A stretch of 64,000 bases of DNA from Atherinomorus stipes (lineage: Eukaryota; Chordata; Actinopteri; Atheriniformes; Atherinidae): NCBI GenBank assembly GCA_023101725.1, contig JALJCO010001078.1, forward strand, positions 372,001-436,000. The letters are read 5' to 3'. The notes beneath the pieces were generated by a model. That model had not been told where the DNA came from and did not search any database. It saw only the letters and a list, made by a program, of their open reading frames with translations. The position numbers and the translations under genes are program-made. Shown here piece after piece: positions 11,786-23,539 of the stretch; position 1 is the first letter of the stretch, and every line of letters starts with the position of its first letter.

Positions 11786-11956
11786 ACAGAACATGTTGAT
11801 AAAATGAAAATATGATGGTTTATTTGAGTTAGTGTTTCAATATATAATGTGGGTGTGAACACACCTGAATCAAATAGATGGCTTGTTACCACAGTTAAAT
11901 GACATTTGCATGAATTCATCTACGTGTGTTGGAGAAAGAATGCATCTGATTTTATT

Positions 11957-11989
11957 TTCCATCCATCCATCCATCCATCCATCCATCCA
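11957..11989. repeat. (ATCC)n microsatellite at inner arm junction
   Basis: A tandem ATCC tract that ends 3 bp before the right arm of the inverted repeat begins. Confidence 0.9.
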
Positions 11990-11991
11990 AA

Positions 11992-13712
11992 CAACACAAG
12001 ACAATAGCATGAAGTTTTAAAACTGGACAGAACACACTTTCAGTTTTTGTTTGTGAATAAATAAATAAATAATGCACCACTGGGGTTTTAAGGTTTTAAT
12101 GCAATGCATTATGTCCAGTTAGGCCCAAATAAAGCAGGATTTAATGTGGGATTCAGTCTAGAAAGACCAGTATAACCTTATGTTGATAACTTTTTATAGA
12201 AGAAGTTGAAAATTTGATCTACACACATACAAAATCTCCTTCATATTCCTGAAATAGACGTGAAAATAGACAGAATCAGGGCCTATAAAACCCCAAATGC
12301 CACCAGACGACGGCGGTTGGGCTCACGTTGGAATGGAATGCACCCCATTCTACGGCGGAACGTGGGAGTGTGTGAGCATTTCTTGCTTTGCAGCCACATA
12401 TCGAATCTTAAAATACTATTCTGACTTCATATTCCAAGCATATTGTACAGTCCAATTATCAATGGCAACAACTAAATGATCAGTGCTGAGAAAAAGTAAA
12501 TATATCGGTTTATTTATGACTTTCTGGACAAACGTTCCGCCACTACTTCCGCGTCACCGCAGCCAATGAGAAGAGGACAGAGAAGCCGTCAGACGCGCTG
12601 ATTGGATACGTGCGATGGCAATAAAAATGCTTTTTATCCTTATAAAAGAAAACAAAAAAGACTTCCAGGGGAGGCTGAAGAAGACTTTCATGGAAAACCC
12701 AATGTGCCATAAAATGTCTTGCTGATTATGATGTGGAAATAGGCCTGGAAACGGGAATGACGTTGCGCTCCCATCTACGTCACTTCCGGGATTCCGTGTG
12801 ACGTGTGGATAGCAAATTAAAATAAACATATTCGCACTCCCAAAACGTAACGTCACCTTTTAAAAACTCTTTGGGAGCTATTTCTGGTGTTTATGTTTCT
12901 GCTCTTTATCTTATGTTCCACTTTAACCAGCACCCAGTTAGGGATGTGCGCCACTGTTTACTTCTGGATGGCGAACACACGCACACAAGATAACAGAATA
13001 TCAAAACTTTAATAGTCTACCGCAATTTGACTGGTGAAATAACAATGGAGATGTTACCAAAAAAAAAAAAAAAAAAACGTGATTTCAGTAGTCACAAAAA
13101 CGTAATTTGTGCTTTTATTTGTTCCAGAAACAGGAAGGTTGTGTAGACAACCGGCTCCGCTCTTGACTATATTGATCTAATTTCCGACGTGCCTGGACCA
13201 GAAATAAGTGTTGAAACATCATTATAATCCGCATATTTCACGTACTTCTGTGAGATCGAGTTGTGTTTAGGCCTGATTACAAGAACACCGGCTTATTCTA
13301 GCATATTAAAAGCGTTGCAACCACCGAAGTGAAAAAGAGAAAAAAAAACGTAGTATTTCTACATATTTGATGAGAGAGCGGACAAAATGTCCGTCGAAAC
13401 GAAAAAAACTATGGATTGTATACATAAAATGAATGAATAATGTGAAAATAAAGGGTATATTTCTCGCTAGAAAAGTGATCAAAACAATGGTAGAGTCGCA
13501 ATCTATTTCAAAATATGACAATTTCCACCCAAAATTGAAGGGATAGCCGCCATGTTTCCTTGTGAGAAACTCCACAGTCACGTGACCTACAAAAATGAAT
13601 GGGAAAATCAAATGTAGTAAGTCTACGTATTTTGAGGTAAAATTGTAAAATAAGTACGTATTGTGGTGTGGACCAACGTAGGACTGTCACGTTTTGGAAT
13701 GAGACTGGGTTG
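11992..13712 (-). repeat. Right arm of large inverted repeat
   Basis: 1721 bp, the inverted copy of 7949-9667. Equivalent frames recur in mirror orientation, for example the 60-codon frame at 12297-12479 (+) is identical to that at 9180-9362 (-). The same promoter-type motifs occur in reverse, including the E-box at about 13577-13586 and CCAAT/CRE-like elements at about 12540-12605. Confidence 0.9.
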
Positions 13713-13719
13713 TCTTCCT
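13713..13719. repeat. Right 7-bp flanking direct repeat
   Basis: TCTTCCT, the partner of 7942-7948. Confidence 0.6.
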
Positions 13720-16650
13720 TTACATTCAGCAGAAGAATATTTGCTTTTTGGAGTCTCATAGTTTAAAGGTGTAAAGTGTAGACATTTGCAAATGGTGCGT
13801 ACACACAACACAGTCCTATTTAAACTGCTGCTGAGACACACTTACCGCTGCAGCCCACAGTCGCATACTCTACTTGTATAATGGCATTGTATTACATTAC
13901 ACGACTCCCTGGTAACCCGTTCCTGTGCCAAACAAAATCTAAAGCCTGAACTCTGATAGGATTTAATTGTCCCAAAATTGAAGTGCACACATACAAATGC
14001 ATCATCGGCTTTATTTGTATCAGTGAGTGCCAGCTTGTTTTTATCTGTCTGCCCATCGGCTTGTTTCTGTTTCTCTGTCTTCCTCTCATCCTTATCTGAC
14101 ATCTGATGCTGGAGTGTAGCGTTACCACACACACATGTAAGAGGAAGGAAGGGGCACGAGTGGTTGACTTTACTCTAAGCCAACAGATGTTTAGCCAACT
14201 GGAAGAGGAATATTTCGTTGGAGTATTGGCTTGCGTTTAACATTGAGACGATACAGAGAGTCAGAGAAGTGATTGTATGAGGCGCGTAACATCTTCTTAA
14301 AGGTAAAAGAAAGCACCATGTTTATGTGGCTGTGTGTTTTTTGCAATGTTAGTTGTGTCTGTGTCCTTTTGCATCATTGTTGCTCACGAACGTGACTTCT
14401 AAGAGATATAGATTGTTTCAGTGTATTCATCCTGCACAATAGTATGTGTGTCTCCACTGAAACGCTGCCTCGCTGGCACTCGGAAGGTTAACTGATGCAC
14501 ACAAAGTAGAAGATGTCTATGAGTGGACTTTTAAACATAGATGATTACTTATTTCATGTTTTAGTTTTGAAACATGTAAGGTGTTAAAAGGAACCGAAGG
14601 GGTGAAATCAGTCTGAAGACCAAGAAAACCCTATAAAAGGAGCCCTTGAGTTATGTGAAAGACAAATCAAAGCCTTATGTGGTGGTGCGCTGTCCAACCA
14701 CCCCAGTCTGACAAAAAAAAAAAAAAAAAAGGAAAAAAGAGTTTTCAAGGTCTTTAAATGTCTTTCTTTGGGTATTGATTTCTTTTTCAGTTTTCAGTTT
14801 TGGATGGCATGTCTGTCTCAATGTCACAAAAAGAAGCAGAAATTTGGAGATAGTAACATTTTCTGAATAAATGAAAGTTTGGATATTCACAGGCAGCTGC
14901 TTTAGCCATTATTTTGTATTTATATAACAGGGAACAGGGTTTCATGCTGTTTTTTTTTCACCCTCAGGTCAATGTTACAGGATGACAAGATGATAGTTGA
15001 CTTGTCCCCAGATCAAGTCGTCCTGGCTGGACTCTAACGTTTCTAGTGGGCAGTGTTTTGCTGCCCAGATGGCTGCGTCAGGGTAATTCCCCGCAGAAGG
15101 GCTCGTCGCTAATCCTCCAGAGAATCTGAACAAGCTTGATCTCATGCCTACATGAGAAACCGAACAGCTAGTTTACAGCAGCTCCCTGGCTGTGAGTTCC
15201 TTACAGCGAAGCCGGCTGGCTTACAGACAGCAGCAGCACAGTCTGCTGGTTTACAGTAAGGTCACGATCAGCTCCACACTGGGAGTACAGCCAGTCAGAA
15301 GATGTAAAGCCAACTGCTCTGTAAGCTTGTCGGGGTAGTGAGAGCTCTCTATAGGACAAACAGGAGGTAAGGAGGTCTAGAGATAGATCAGAGAACAAGG
15401 AGAGGGCGATTCAGAGATCACAGATCACAAGCCGTTTAGTTACAGATTTTTAAATCTCAGCGTGGGAACTCTTTCTGCAATATGGGACCTTTAACAATCA
15501 GGTAAACATGTCTGACTTTTATTACTATTTTTTGTATTGATGTAAATCTACGAAAGTATGAAAAAAAAAAAGATTCACTGTTTTCTGCTTACGGATACAC
15601 AAAGTTTATGTTCATATAGGTGAATGAATTTCAAGAAGCCCAATGTGTTTCAGAGCAGGTCACACAAAAGAGTCAAAGACTGCAGGCATGCAGGGGGGTG
15701 ACCTTAATTCAGTTGGCCTTTAATTATTTGTGTGAACTCAGTGTGGGTTTGTTTCATTTTGCTGCTTTTGTCAGTGCAGCAAGACTGATAAAAGTCTGCT
15801 GCCACACCAAAGCGGGCTTTTTCTTCATGTAAAGTACATGATTCTTAAGAGTGGTGTATGGACAAGAATCAGCTGTCATCTTCACTGACGAGCAGATAAA
15901 AGGGGATTATTTTTGCCTCCTTCTCATGCTCATGGTAACAAGAAATGTGAAGGAAGTCTATGTGATATAATTTCATGAGCTGGATATCAAAATTGATTTT
16001 AATCTTAATGTCCAGCTGAGATGTGCAGCTTTAGCTTTGATGTGGTGCTAATATGGGTTTCTAAGTGGTGTTTGTACTTAAGCTTTCATTTCCTCTGTGT
16101 TTGCTTGTGCACGCTGCTCCGGCCTGCTTTGGATCCACACTGCTTCACTAATGGTGAGTCCACTGAAACATACTCCACCTCACTCTTCATTGAAATTTTT
16201 TTCCTCTACCTTTGCTGCTCTTGACAAAAGAATAGTGAGAATAGCAACAAGTATGATTCTCACACAAGTTTTTCTTTTAGAGGTTTGCATCACTCTGCTT
16301 TATATGAATGCTTCCCCTCTGTGGTTGGTTGTTTACTCTTCTTCAGTAGATGTCAAATCTGCATGCTGGATTCCACTCTAAGCCAATTACCTGAGCTTCT
16401 TTAATCTCTCTGTGGGTATATGCAAAGGTGTATGTGTGTGTCTGTGTGTGCACATACACAGGCACACAGTGGAAGTAGCAATGCCTTATGTTATGCAATG
16501 AAAAGTCTGTCCTTTTTATGTGTGGCTGTGTGGATCAGAATGGGGCTGAAAGGAGAAAGATTAACTAATTGTTGAAGAAGTAATCACAGGAACAAGCTTA
16601 GTTTAAAACACTAAACAGATTTTACTGAGAAAAATAATCTTTTTATTTAT
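13720..16650. other. Non-coding DNA, no gene recognised
   Basis: No convincing coding frame was found. There is an A-run at about 14713-14730. Short frames of up to 96 codons lack family signatures and splice context. Confidence 0.4.
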
Positions 16651-16984
16651 TTATTTAATCAATTATTACATATGTATTAGTTTTATTCATTTAATGTTAC
16701 AAAATAAAAACCATTACACCTAATAAAGTTGCTTATTAATACCCAACAGACAATTAGATGGGAATTTTAAAAGCAAAACGGAATAGCCTTCTTTATCACC
16801 CCCCCTTTTAAAAAACAAGCAAACAAACAAACAAAAACAAAATAAATACAAAAAGAGCATTTATTATTCAATTTTGTTGCAAATACATCTGACTATATAA
16901 AAGAAAGAAAAATAAAAAATGGTTCAAAATACCAGCATCTTTTGGGGAAAAAGACGACTGTACAGTATGCAAAAATAAACTACA

Positions 16985-17024
16985 TAAATACATTTAAAAA
17001 TAAATAAATGAATAAATGAATGTA

Positions 17025-17059
<35 letters not shown>

Positions 17060-17096
17060 AAAAAAAAATGAATGAATGAATGAATGAATGAATGAA
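16985..17096. repeat. (AAAT)n/(AATG)n compound microsatellite
   Basis: Tandem AAAT units change to AATG units near 17068. Confidence 0.9.
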
Positions 17097-17099
17097 TCT

Positions 17100-17990
17100 T
17101 CTACTTGTTGCAGTTTCTCAACGTGGCCTCTGGAGGGAGCTACGTCGTTACACTAGAACTGCCGCATCCACAACGAACATCCCTCCAAGTTAGATAGACA
17201 AGAAGCGTAACCAATCAAATCTCAGCATTTAATACAGTAATTCCTCTCAGCCAATGATACGCAGCCAAAAGATGTTTTTCACTGTATTGGGTGGGTTTTG
17301 AGGATGATAGACAAATCTGCCTCGAACTCCGGCCAGATCTTCGGTGTGGACTGAGGTTGAGATTTTTGGAGGCTGAGGTACTGGGACGTACATTAATTTT
17401 TTTTTCACAGGAGAACAGAACACGAGTCCACGTTTGGAAAAGTCTCCAATACGCATCGGTGGAAATTTCAACAGGTATCGTTTTATTTTCACCTCCATAA
17501 AGTCACGTGATTTAGACATCAGCCACAGCGGCTGGTTCATTGGTTTTAGGATGGTCTGTGTGTAGTAACCTCGCTTTTTTGGTGTAAATAAGAAGGTAGC
17601 ATTCTCTATCTTCACAAATAACCACAGTCTGCTAAAAGGCTGTATGCACAAAGGGTCAGGCAAACACCACGTTTCCTACTGAAACCCGTTATGTAGGAAA
17701 TGTTTTCATACCTTCGATTTAAGGCGCTTCATGGCGCCTATCTTCTTCCATGCTATTCCTGTTGTCATCATCACCTTTACTACCTTCTCGTCCCGCTGTT
17801 TCTCAGTGGGTTGTGATTTACATGGTCAGTGTAAAAGCGTTTAGCTCAGGCAGATTCAGCTTGATTCAGAAAGCCATCTTTTAAAATCATGCTAGCGTCG
17901 TTGCCTTTAGAGACTATTCAAACATCCGGCTGTGTTTTTGTAGGACAATACACGAAGCTGCTTCCTGCCGCTAAGATAACAGGTAGTAGA
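17100..17990. promoter_or_regulatory. CpG-richer segment, possible promoter or 5' exon
   Basis: CpG is visibly more frequent here than in the surrounding intergenic DNA. A spliceable AAGATAACAG|GTAGTAGA occurs near 17981. The segment lies about 11 kb upstream of the first coding exon of the 4.1 gene, where a non-coding first exon would be plausible. A 138-codon minus-strand frame (17247-17663) shows no family motif. Weak without transcript data. Confidence 0.25.
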
Positions 17991-20900
17991 TGGCTATATG
18001 TGAGCTGTTGAGTTTAATTTAATTTATTAATTCGAGGTAATCGTATTCTTTAGTGGTTTTGGGGAGGTGTATATTACCTGGCGTCATTGTGTTTCTGATA
18101 GCAGAACGTGTTTCGTTATAAAGTGATTCATTTTAAATGTTGAGGTTACAAAGGCTGTCTGGGAAATGCAGTCCTATATGGATATTTACTGAATTCAAAG
18201 GATGTTTTTCCTCTCATGATGCATGATTTATGGGGGTGGGGTGATGATGTAATGCCAGCAGACTAAAAGAATAAGCATGTGGTTTGTGGAGTGAGTGAGT
18301 GAATGTATGTATGTATGTTTATAAACAGTCATAGAAATCACACTTAGAAGAAAAACGCATACATGTAGAGAGATAATGGGAGAAACACGGCTGGGTTGAG
18401 ATTGTCCATCCATGTTACTTTGAATAAACATCTGATTTTTATCAGTAACTATACGATTTTTTGCAGCTCTGTGTATGATGTGTGTTAGTCTGATATAAGG
18501 ATCTCTGGCCATGGTTGTTTACAATCACTCTAATTATGGGTTTTAGTGTGTGATGTCAAGTTGTCACTACACAACATTGCTGCCTTATTGTGTTTTGTCT
18601 GAAAGAAGGGTAGAATGGAAATAGGACAAGAATACCGTCACAAGAGTTGAGTAAAACCAGTGCAATTCCAAATCCCCCATCACAACTGTTGTACACCAGT
18701 CATTTATGTTTATGGCAAACTCTGTTTTGCTTTTTTTGGCATTGAAAATGAGCTCATACTTACCAGTTTATTTTTGCACAGACAAACCTATAGGCTGCAG
18801 GTGTAAGCCAAATGAATGTTGAGTTTGGTAAGCCATTAAAGAGAGCGTTAGCAGTGAACATGTCTGTCTCTGGGGTGTGTTTTTCCTGTCAGGCCTCTCA
18901 CTTGTGTGTACAGTTTATCTATAATCATCAGCGCAATGGTCGCTCTCAGGATGTGCAGAACAGTGGCAGCTCTGTTAAACCCACTAATGAGAAGCCTTAA
19001 TTGGTTGTTCTGGTGGGGAGAATCTGCTCATTAAACAGAGCAGGAACTTAACTGTGGGCTTGCAAGAATGAGTGCATGGCTGGATTTGGTTTTCTTTTGA
19101 TATCACTGTTGTCAGCTTGAAACTTTGCAGCGTTATTTTGGGCCCATGGATTTGATGAAATTATATTTTTCAACACACTTTTGGGGAATTTGTTTTGTCA
19201 CATTTCCACAAAACATGTCAGTGGATATAAAATTGAACACCTGTAACTTAAGCAAAGTTTCATTTTTTTTTAAAGCTAAATAAAAAAGAATACTGCTACC
19301 ACTCTGCAGTTCCACTTTAATTTTGAAGATGCAGGGATGCAAAGATGGAAAAGTAGCAATGTATTGAGGTGTTGTGAGAAACAGGGAAAGGAAGCGAGAC
19401 ATACATAGAAAGGAAGTTGATAAGAGACACAAGAGAAGAAAGAGATTGGGTTAACGCGGCAGAAAGAGTGAAAGAAATTGCTTAACCATTCGGAAAGGCT
19501 ATGGGAACATCCCCCTGTGTGCAATTGTGTACATATGTGTGTTTTCATACTGTCCTTGTGGGTTCAATGGGAGCAACACACGTCACATCAGCTCAGATAG
19601 CCTGACGTTGGTTTGAATGAATATAGTTTTTTAGAAAAAAGTAAATAAAAAAAAAAAAAGTCATCCAGTCAGTGTCAGAAATCCACAAGTCGGTAACCCC
19701 GTTGCTCATGTAATCACAAAGCACAGTTCAATGCCTTCATCTCCTTCGTGATTGTAGTGACATCGGGGCAGTCACAACAATTATTAAGGCAGACATACTG
19801 TATGGTGTAGTCAGCCGTGAGAGGCAAGTATTAGCCTCTAGCTTTCAGGTCTGCCCGGCCAGCAGGCATCGCGGGACTCGGTGTTCATGCAGAGAAGATC
19901 AGAGGGGCATGGATGAATGGAAACTGTAATGCAATGTTCAGCTTATTACAGAGACAGTGAGTGCTGCAGGGTGGGTGAAAGGGTGTGGTTGGGGGAATGA
20001 AAGAGGGATTGAGATGTTTGATGGAGAGGACAAAATGGGAGATTGGGTTACTCTTTGGATAAGAGGGTAACTTAACTTCTTCACCCCACAAAATGTGGAA
20101 AAAAATAGTTATTTTGTTTTAGCCAAGAGTGAGAGCAGCCTTATCTTAATTGTGTCGAACCAGCGAATTAATTAAGTTAAATTCAGTGCAGTGTGACAGT
20201 AGATTTGAATTGCAGAGATTAGTTGAGCCATATTTTTTCCTTGATAAGAGGGTCCATCAGAAAAGAAAAGAAAGTCTTTGTGTTAAATGGTAACATTTCG
20301 CATCAGAGAGGGGGACAGAGAGGGCAAACTGCCTTCCCCAGCATGTGTCCAACTCTGAAAGAAATGATAGAGTAAAAAACAGAGACAGAGCGTGGGCCTG
20401 TGGCTTTGGCATGAAGCCAAACATAGTTAAAAAGAGATTAATCAGCAAAGGGTCACATTCTCACAGAGAGAGGCTGAACAGGACGGGGCAGAGCCTTCAT
20501 CTTTTAAAGGCCACAACTGAGGGAGCAACACGAGGAAATTTTGGCCTAGAGGTTTGTGTCAGCTTATAATGATGTCTGATTTCGTAGCATGTTCTTGACA
20601 CGGCTTCCTAAAATTTGGCAAATTGAGACAAATGGAGAATGTAGTGTTATATTATTTATATGCATTTGAGGTTAGTTTTATAATGGCATCATTATTTATT
20701 TTAGATAAGGGGATATTTAATCGATTATGTTCAGTTGCACACAGGATGTTGCATTGATTTATATGTCTGATTAAAGAGTTGTGCTCATGTTGCAGCCCTC
20801 TAATCTGTTGCAATATATTCTTTTATTATATCCATCGTTTAATAGATGGAGCAATGCTCAAGTTTCTCCTTTGCCCCCAAACTGTGTGTCTCTTTACCCA

Positions 20901-23500
20901 CGCCAACTGTGCTGCAGGAGACAGGGTTGCTAGATCTTGTGACAAAGCAAGCAACCTGATTTCCTAAAAGTCTAAAGCAACAGACTTTTGTTTGTTTGTT
21001 TGTTTTTAAGATGGCAAATAGTTATAAGTTGTCTGGCATATATAACCTTATTCTAGTTGGAGTAATCAGAAAAAGCAATGTCTTTTTTTAGAGTCATGTC
21101 TCATTTGAGTTGATATTGGAATATTGATCTATATGTAAACATTGCCATCGATCACCTCAACAATCAGTTGACCTGCAATGATTATGTCTAATTGCTGAAT
21201 TGCATTCTGTTGCATGTAGCACAATTAAGCTTATTGAGCAAAAGCAATAGCGGCCATCAAAGTGAACCAGTACAAGGATGTTTTGATAGATTAAACTTTA
21301 GTTTTAAGCTTTTTTTTCTCCTTTTAATCCAGTTTTATTACACCAAATATCTGAATCAAATCTTTTACGGCGGTTTCACCGATTCTAGATTTATAAAAGG
21401 TTAATACGTTAGCTTTAACATGAAAGCAATAGATTTCAGAGATTTCAATGTGACATAATTGAGAATAAAGTCTTGCAATCATTTTTTTTTTGTGATGCAT
21501 CATACCTTCAAAGCTGTTGTTGCGGTTTGATAAGATTATCAACAAAGACTGACTCATTCATTTCTCAACTGAGTGATTTAAGTTCCATTTAAGCAAATCA
21601 AATATTAAGTTGCTGAATTAATCATGTATTGGCTATTCATTCGTTGGATCTCAAATAAGTTGTGAAAGGGTTTGAAAAGAAAAGATGATGGGAGAAAAGT
21701 GAGATAAAGGAAGGAATGATGGGTCCCTCTGCAGAGGAGTGTCTGGACCATAAGGTTGAAAAGATTCCAGCCTCGCTAACTAGCTCTCATTAGTAGCTGC
21801 AAGGACGTCTGATGTTAAACCATCACATGTGTCTGCTATAGTGGGAGATAGGTGTTTATGTCTGAAGTATTTTTTCCAGGCTAAAAGTATCTGTGACAGG
21901 AAGTGGTTGTGTGAGGCCCTCAGACAAAATGTAGTAAAGCACATCAGACAGGTCAAAAATGCAACCCAGCTGTAATAAGTTAATAAGTGGTTAGACCCTT
22001 ATAAAAACAATGTAGAATATTTCTTTTTTTCTTTAAGTTTGACAGCCTCCATTAAAATGGGTTTTTTTCTTGAGACATATTTGACATTCTTGTATTCTGT
22101 GTTTTTTGTGCGTGAGATTTTTCAGTTTTTTTTTTTTTTTTTTGCATGCAATGGGTATGATGTTGGGTGTGTAACTATCCAATATCTGCCTGCAGGTCAT
22201 GTTTCCATGAAACCTCATCAGCCACTTCTCGTTATTGTGTGTCTATTTACTAATGTATCCATTTACTAATTTCTGTGCTCTCCTAACCATTGATGTACTT
22301 GCATTGGTTGCAAATCATAGCCTGAGAATGACAAACTGAGTTCTGTGTGTGATCGTGCTTTGTGATCATTGACATAAACCCAGAGACACAGAAAAAAAGG
22401 AGTTTAATGATGTTTTGCTCTCAGTTGTTTCCTGTTTTTGTGTTGTTGATGGCTAAAGAAAAAAAAGCTTTAGAAACTCTGTGGCCAGAAATGAAAATTG
22501 TAGGTAAAAATGGAAAGACAGGAATAGAAGGATGGGAGATTGAGTGGGTTAAACAGGGGGAGGGTTACTTCCCGTTTCCTGGTTAGAGGTCAGAGGTCAC
22601 TGGTCTGGGATTAGCTGATACCAGTCGCCTAAATAATCTGTCTGGTCATGTCTTTTGCTTACTTGAGCAGTGGCCTCCAATATTTTTTCTCACAAAAGTC
22701 TGTGAGCTGACTTTGACAGCGATGTGTCCTTGAATCGGATTGAGGAAACGACACCGTGTTGGAAAAACGAGGACATCTTGCAGTGTTCGACAGGGGAATG
22801 GCTAATTTTAGAGGTCAGGATTGAGGATTGAGACAGGCAGCTAAGAGTTTGTGTGAATGCTGCATGGAGGAAGAACATCCCACTAAACAATCCTGATCTG
22901 AGTGTCTGTTTGTTTTAATTTATTGATAATATATTTATTATTTTCATGTCAGATGATGGTGAGAGCTTGAGCAGTTGTGACACTGATAAAACTGATGAAT
23001 GATGGATGTTAATTCTATCAGTATTTATACAGGGATGTGATGTTTTCCTAAATCTGCATCAGCTATCACACAAGTAAACCACAGCGTCGCATCTTGATGC
23101 TCATGAAGTCATTTGTTTTGCCAGAGCACCCATTATTACCTTCCTCTACGGGATGTTCGCTGCCATAGAAACACCACACCCACAGCCACTGGGTGATCTG
23201 TGCAGTTTCACCATCAGTTTCGCTGTCTTACTCTGTCCTTTTTTCACCCCGGCTCAACCCGTGCCGGCCTTTTTCTTTTTTTCTCTCTCTCTCTTCTTCG
23301 TTTCCATCGTTTTCTCTCCGTCTCAGTAAAATGTAACTCCCCTCATGTGCACTTGTGTAACCCGCCCATTCTTTGTCTTCCATGCGCACACAGTCCCTCA
23401 CTCCTACATTCACACAGACAGGGCACTTGCGCCTGACTGCTTTAATCGCTGAATAGGGGAGTTTAGCAGTTAACAATAGTAGTTATGAGCTGACCCATTA
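17991..23500. other. Non-coding DNA upstream of, or in intron 1 of, the 4.1 gene
   Basis: AT-rich, with small ATGT-type (about 18300) and T/A-run repeats. No coding frame with support was found. Confidence 0.4.
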
Positions 23501-23510
23501 TTCTCACACA

Positions 23511-23536
23511 CCCCCCCCCCCCCCCCCCCCCCCCCC
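23511..23536. repeat. Poly-C tract (26 nt)
   Basis: An uninterrupted run of C, G-run on the other strand, within non-coding DNA. Confidence 0.95.
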
Positions 23537-23539
23537 ACA

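Larger units (their letters stand above)
7949..13712. mobile_element. Large inverted-repeat element, 1.72-kb arms, unclassified
   Basis: The outer termini are CAACCCAGTCTC and its exact inverse, with a 7-bp direct repeat (TCTTCCT) on both sides. The arms 7949-9667 and 11992-13712 are reverse complements along their full length. A central region (9668-11991) holds unrelated sequence including an L2 LINE fragment. No transposase frame is visible in either arm or the spacer, so it would be a non-autonomous or fold-back transposon. A 7-bp duplication with very long terminal repeats does not place it clearly in hAT, P, Dada, Zisupton or Mutator-like groups. An inverted segmental duplication is the alternative, but the flanking direct repeat argues for transposition. 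Confidence 0.7.

Noticed and set aside
11850..11950. Second hAT MITE copy in the inverted-repeat spacer
   Set aside because: It shares phrases (ACACCTGAATCAAAT, TGTTGGAGAAAG) with the MITE at 55420, but no termini or target duplication could be found, so only relatedness is noted.
7949..13712. Large palindrome as a pure assembly artefact
   Set aside because: Unique, different flanks on each side, a distinct spacer and a 7-bp direct repeat at the outer edges fit a real insertion. Long-read confirmation is still needed.
17247..17663. 138-codon minus-strand frame
   Set aside because: It shows no family motif or splice partner and lies in a CpG-richer segment where stops are rarer. A regulatory or non-coding explanation is simpler.
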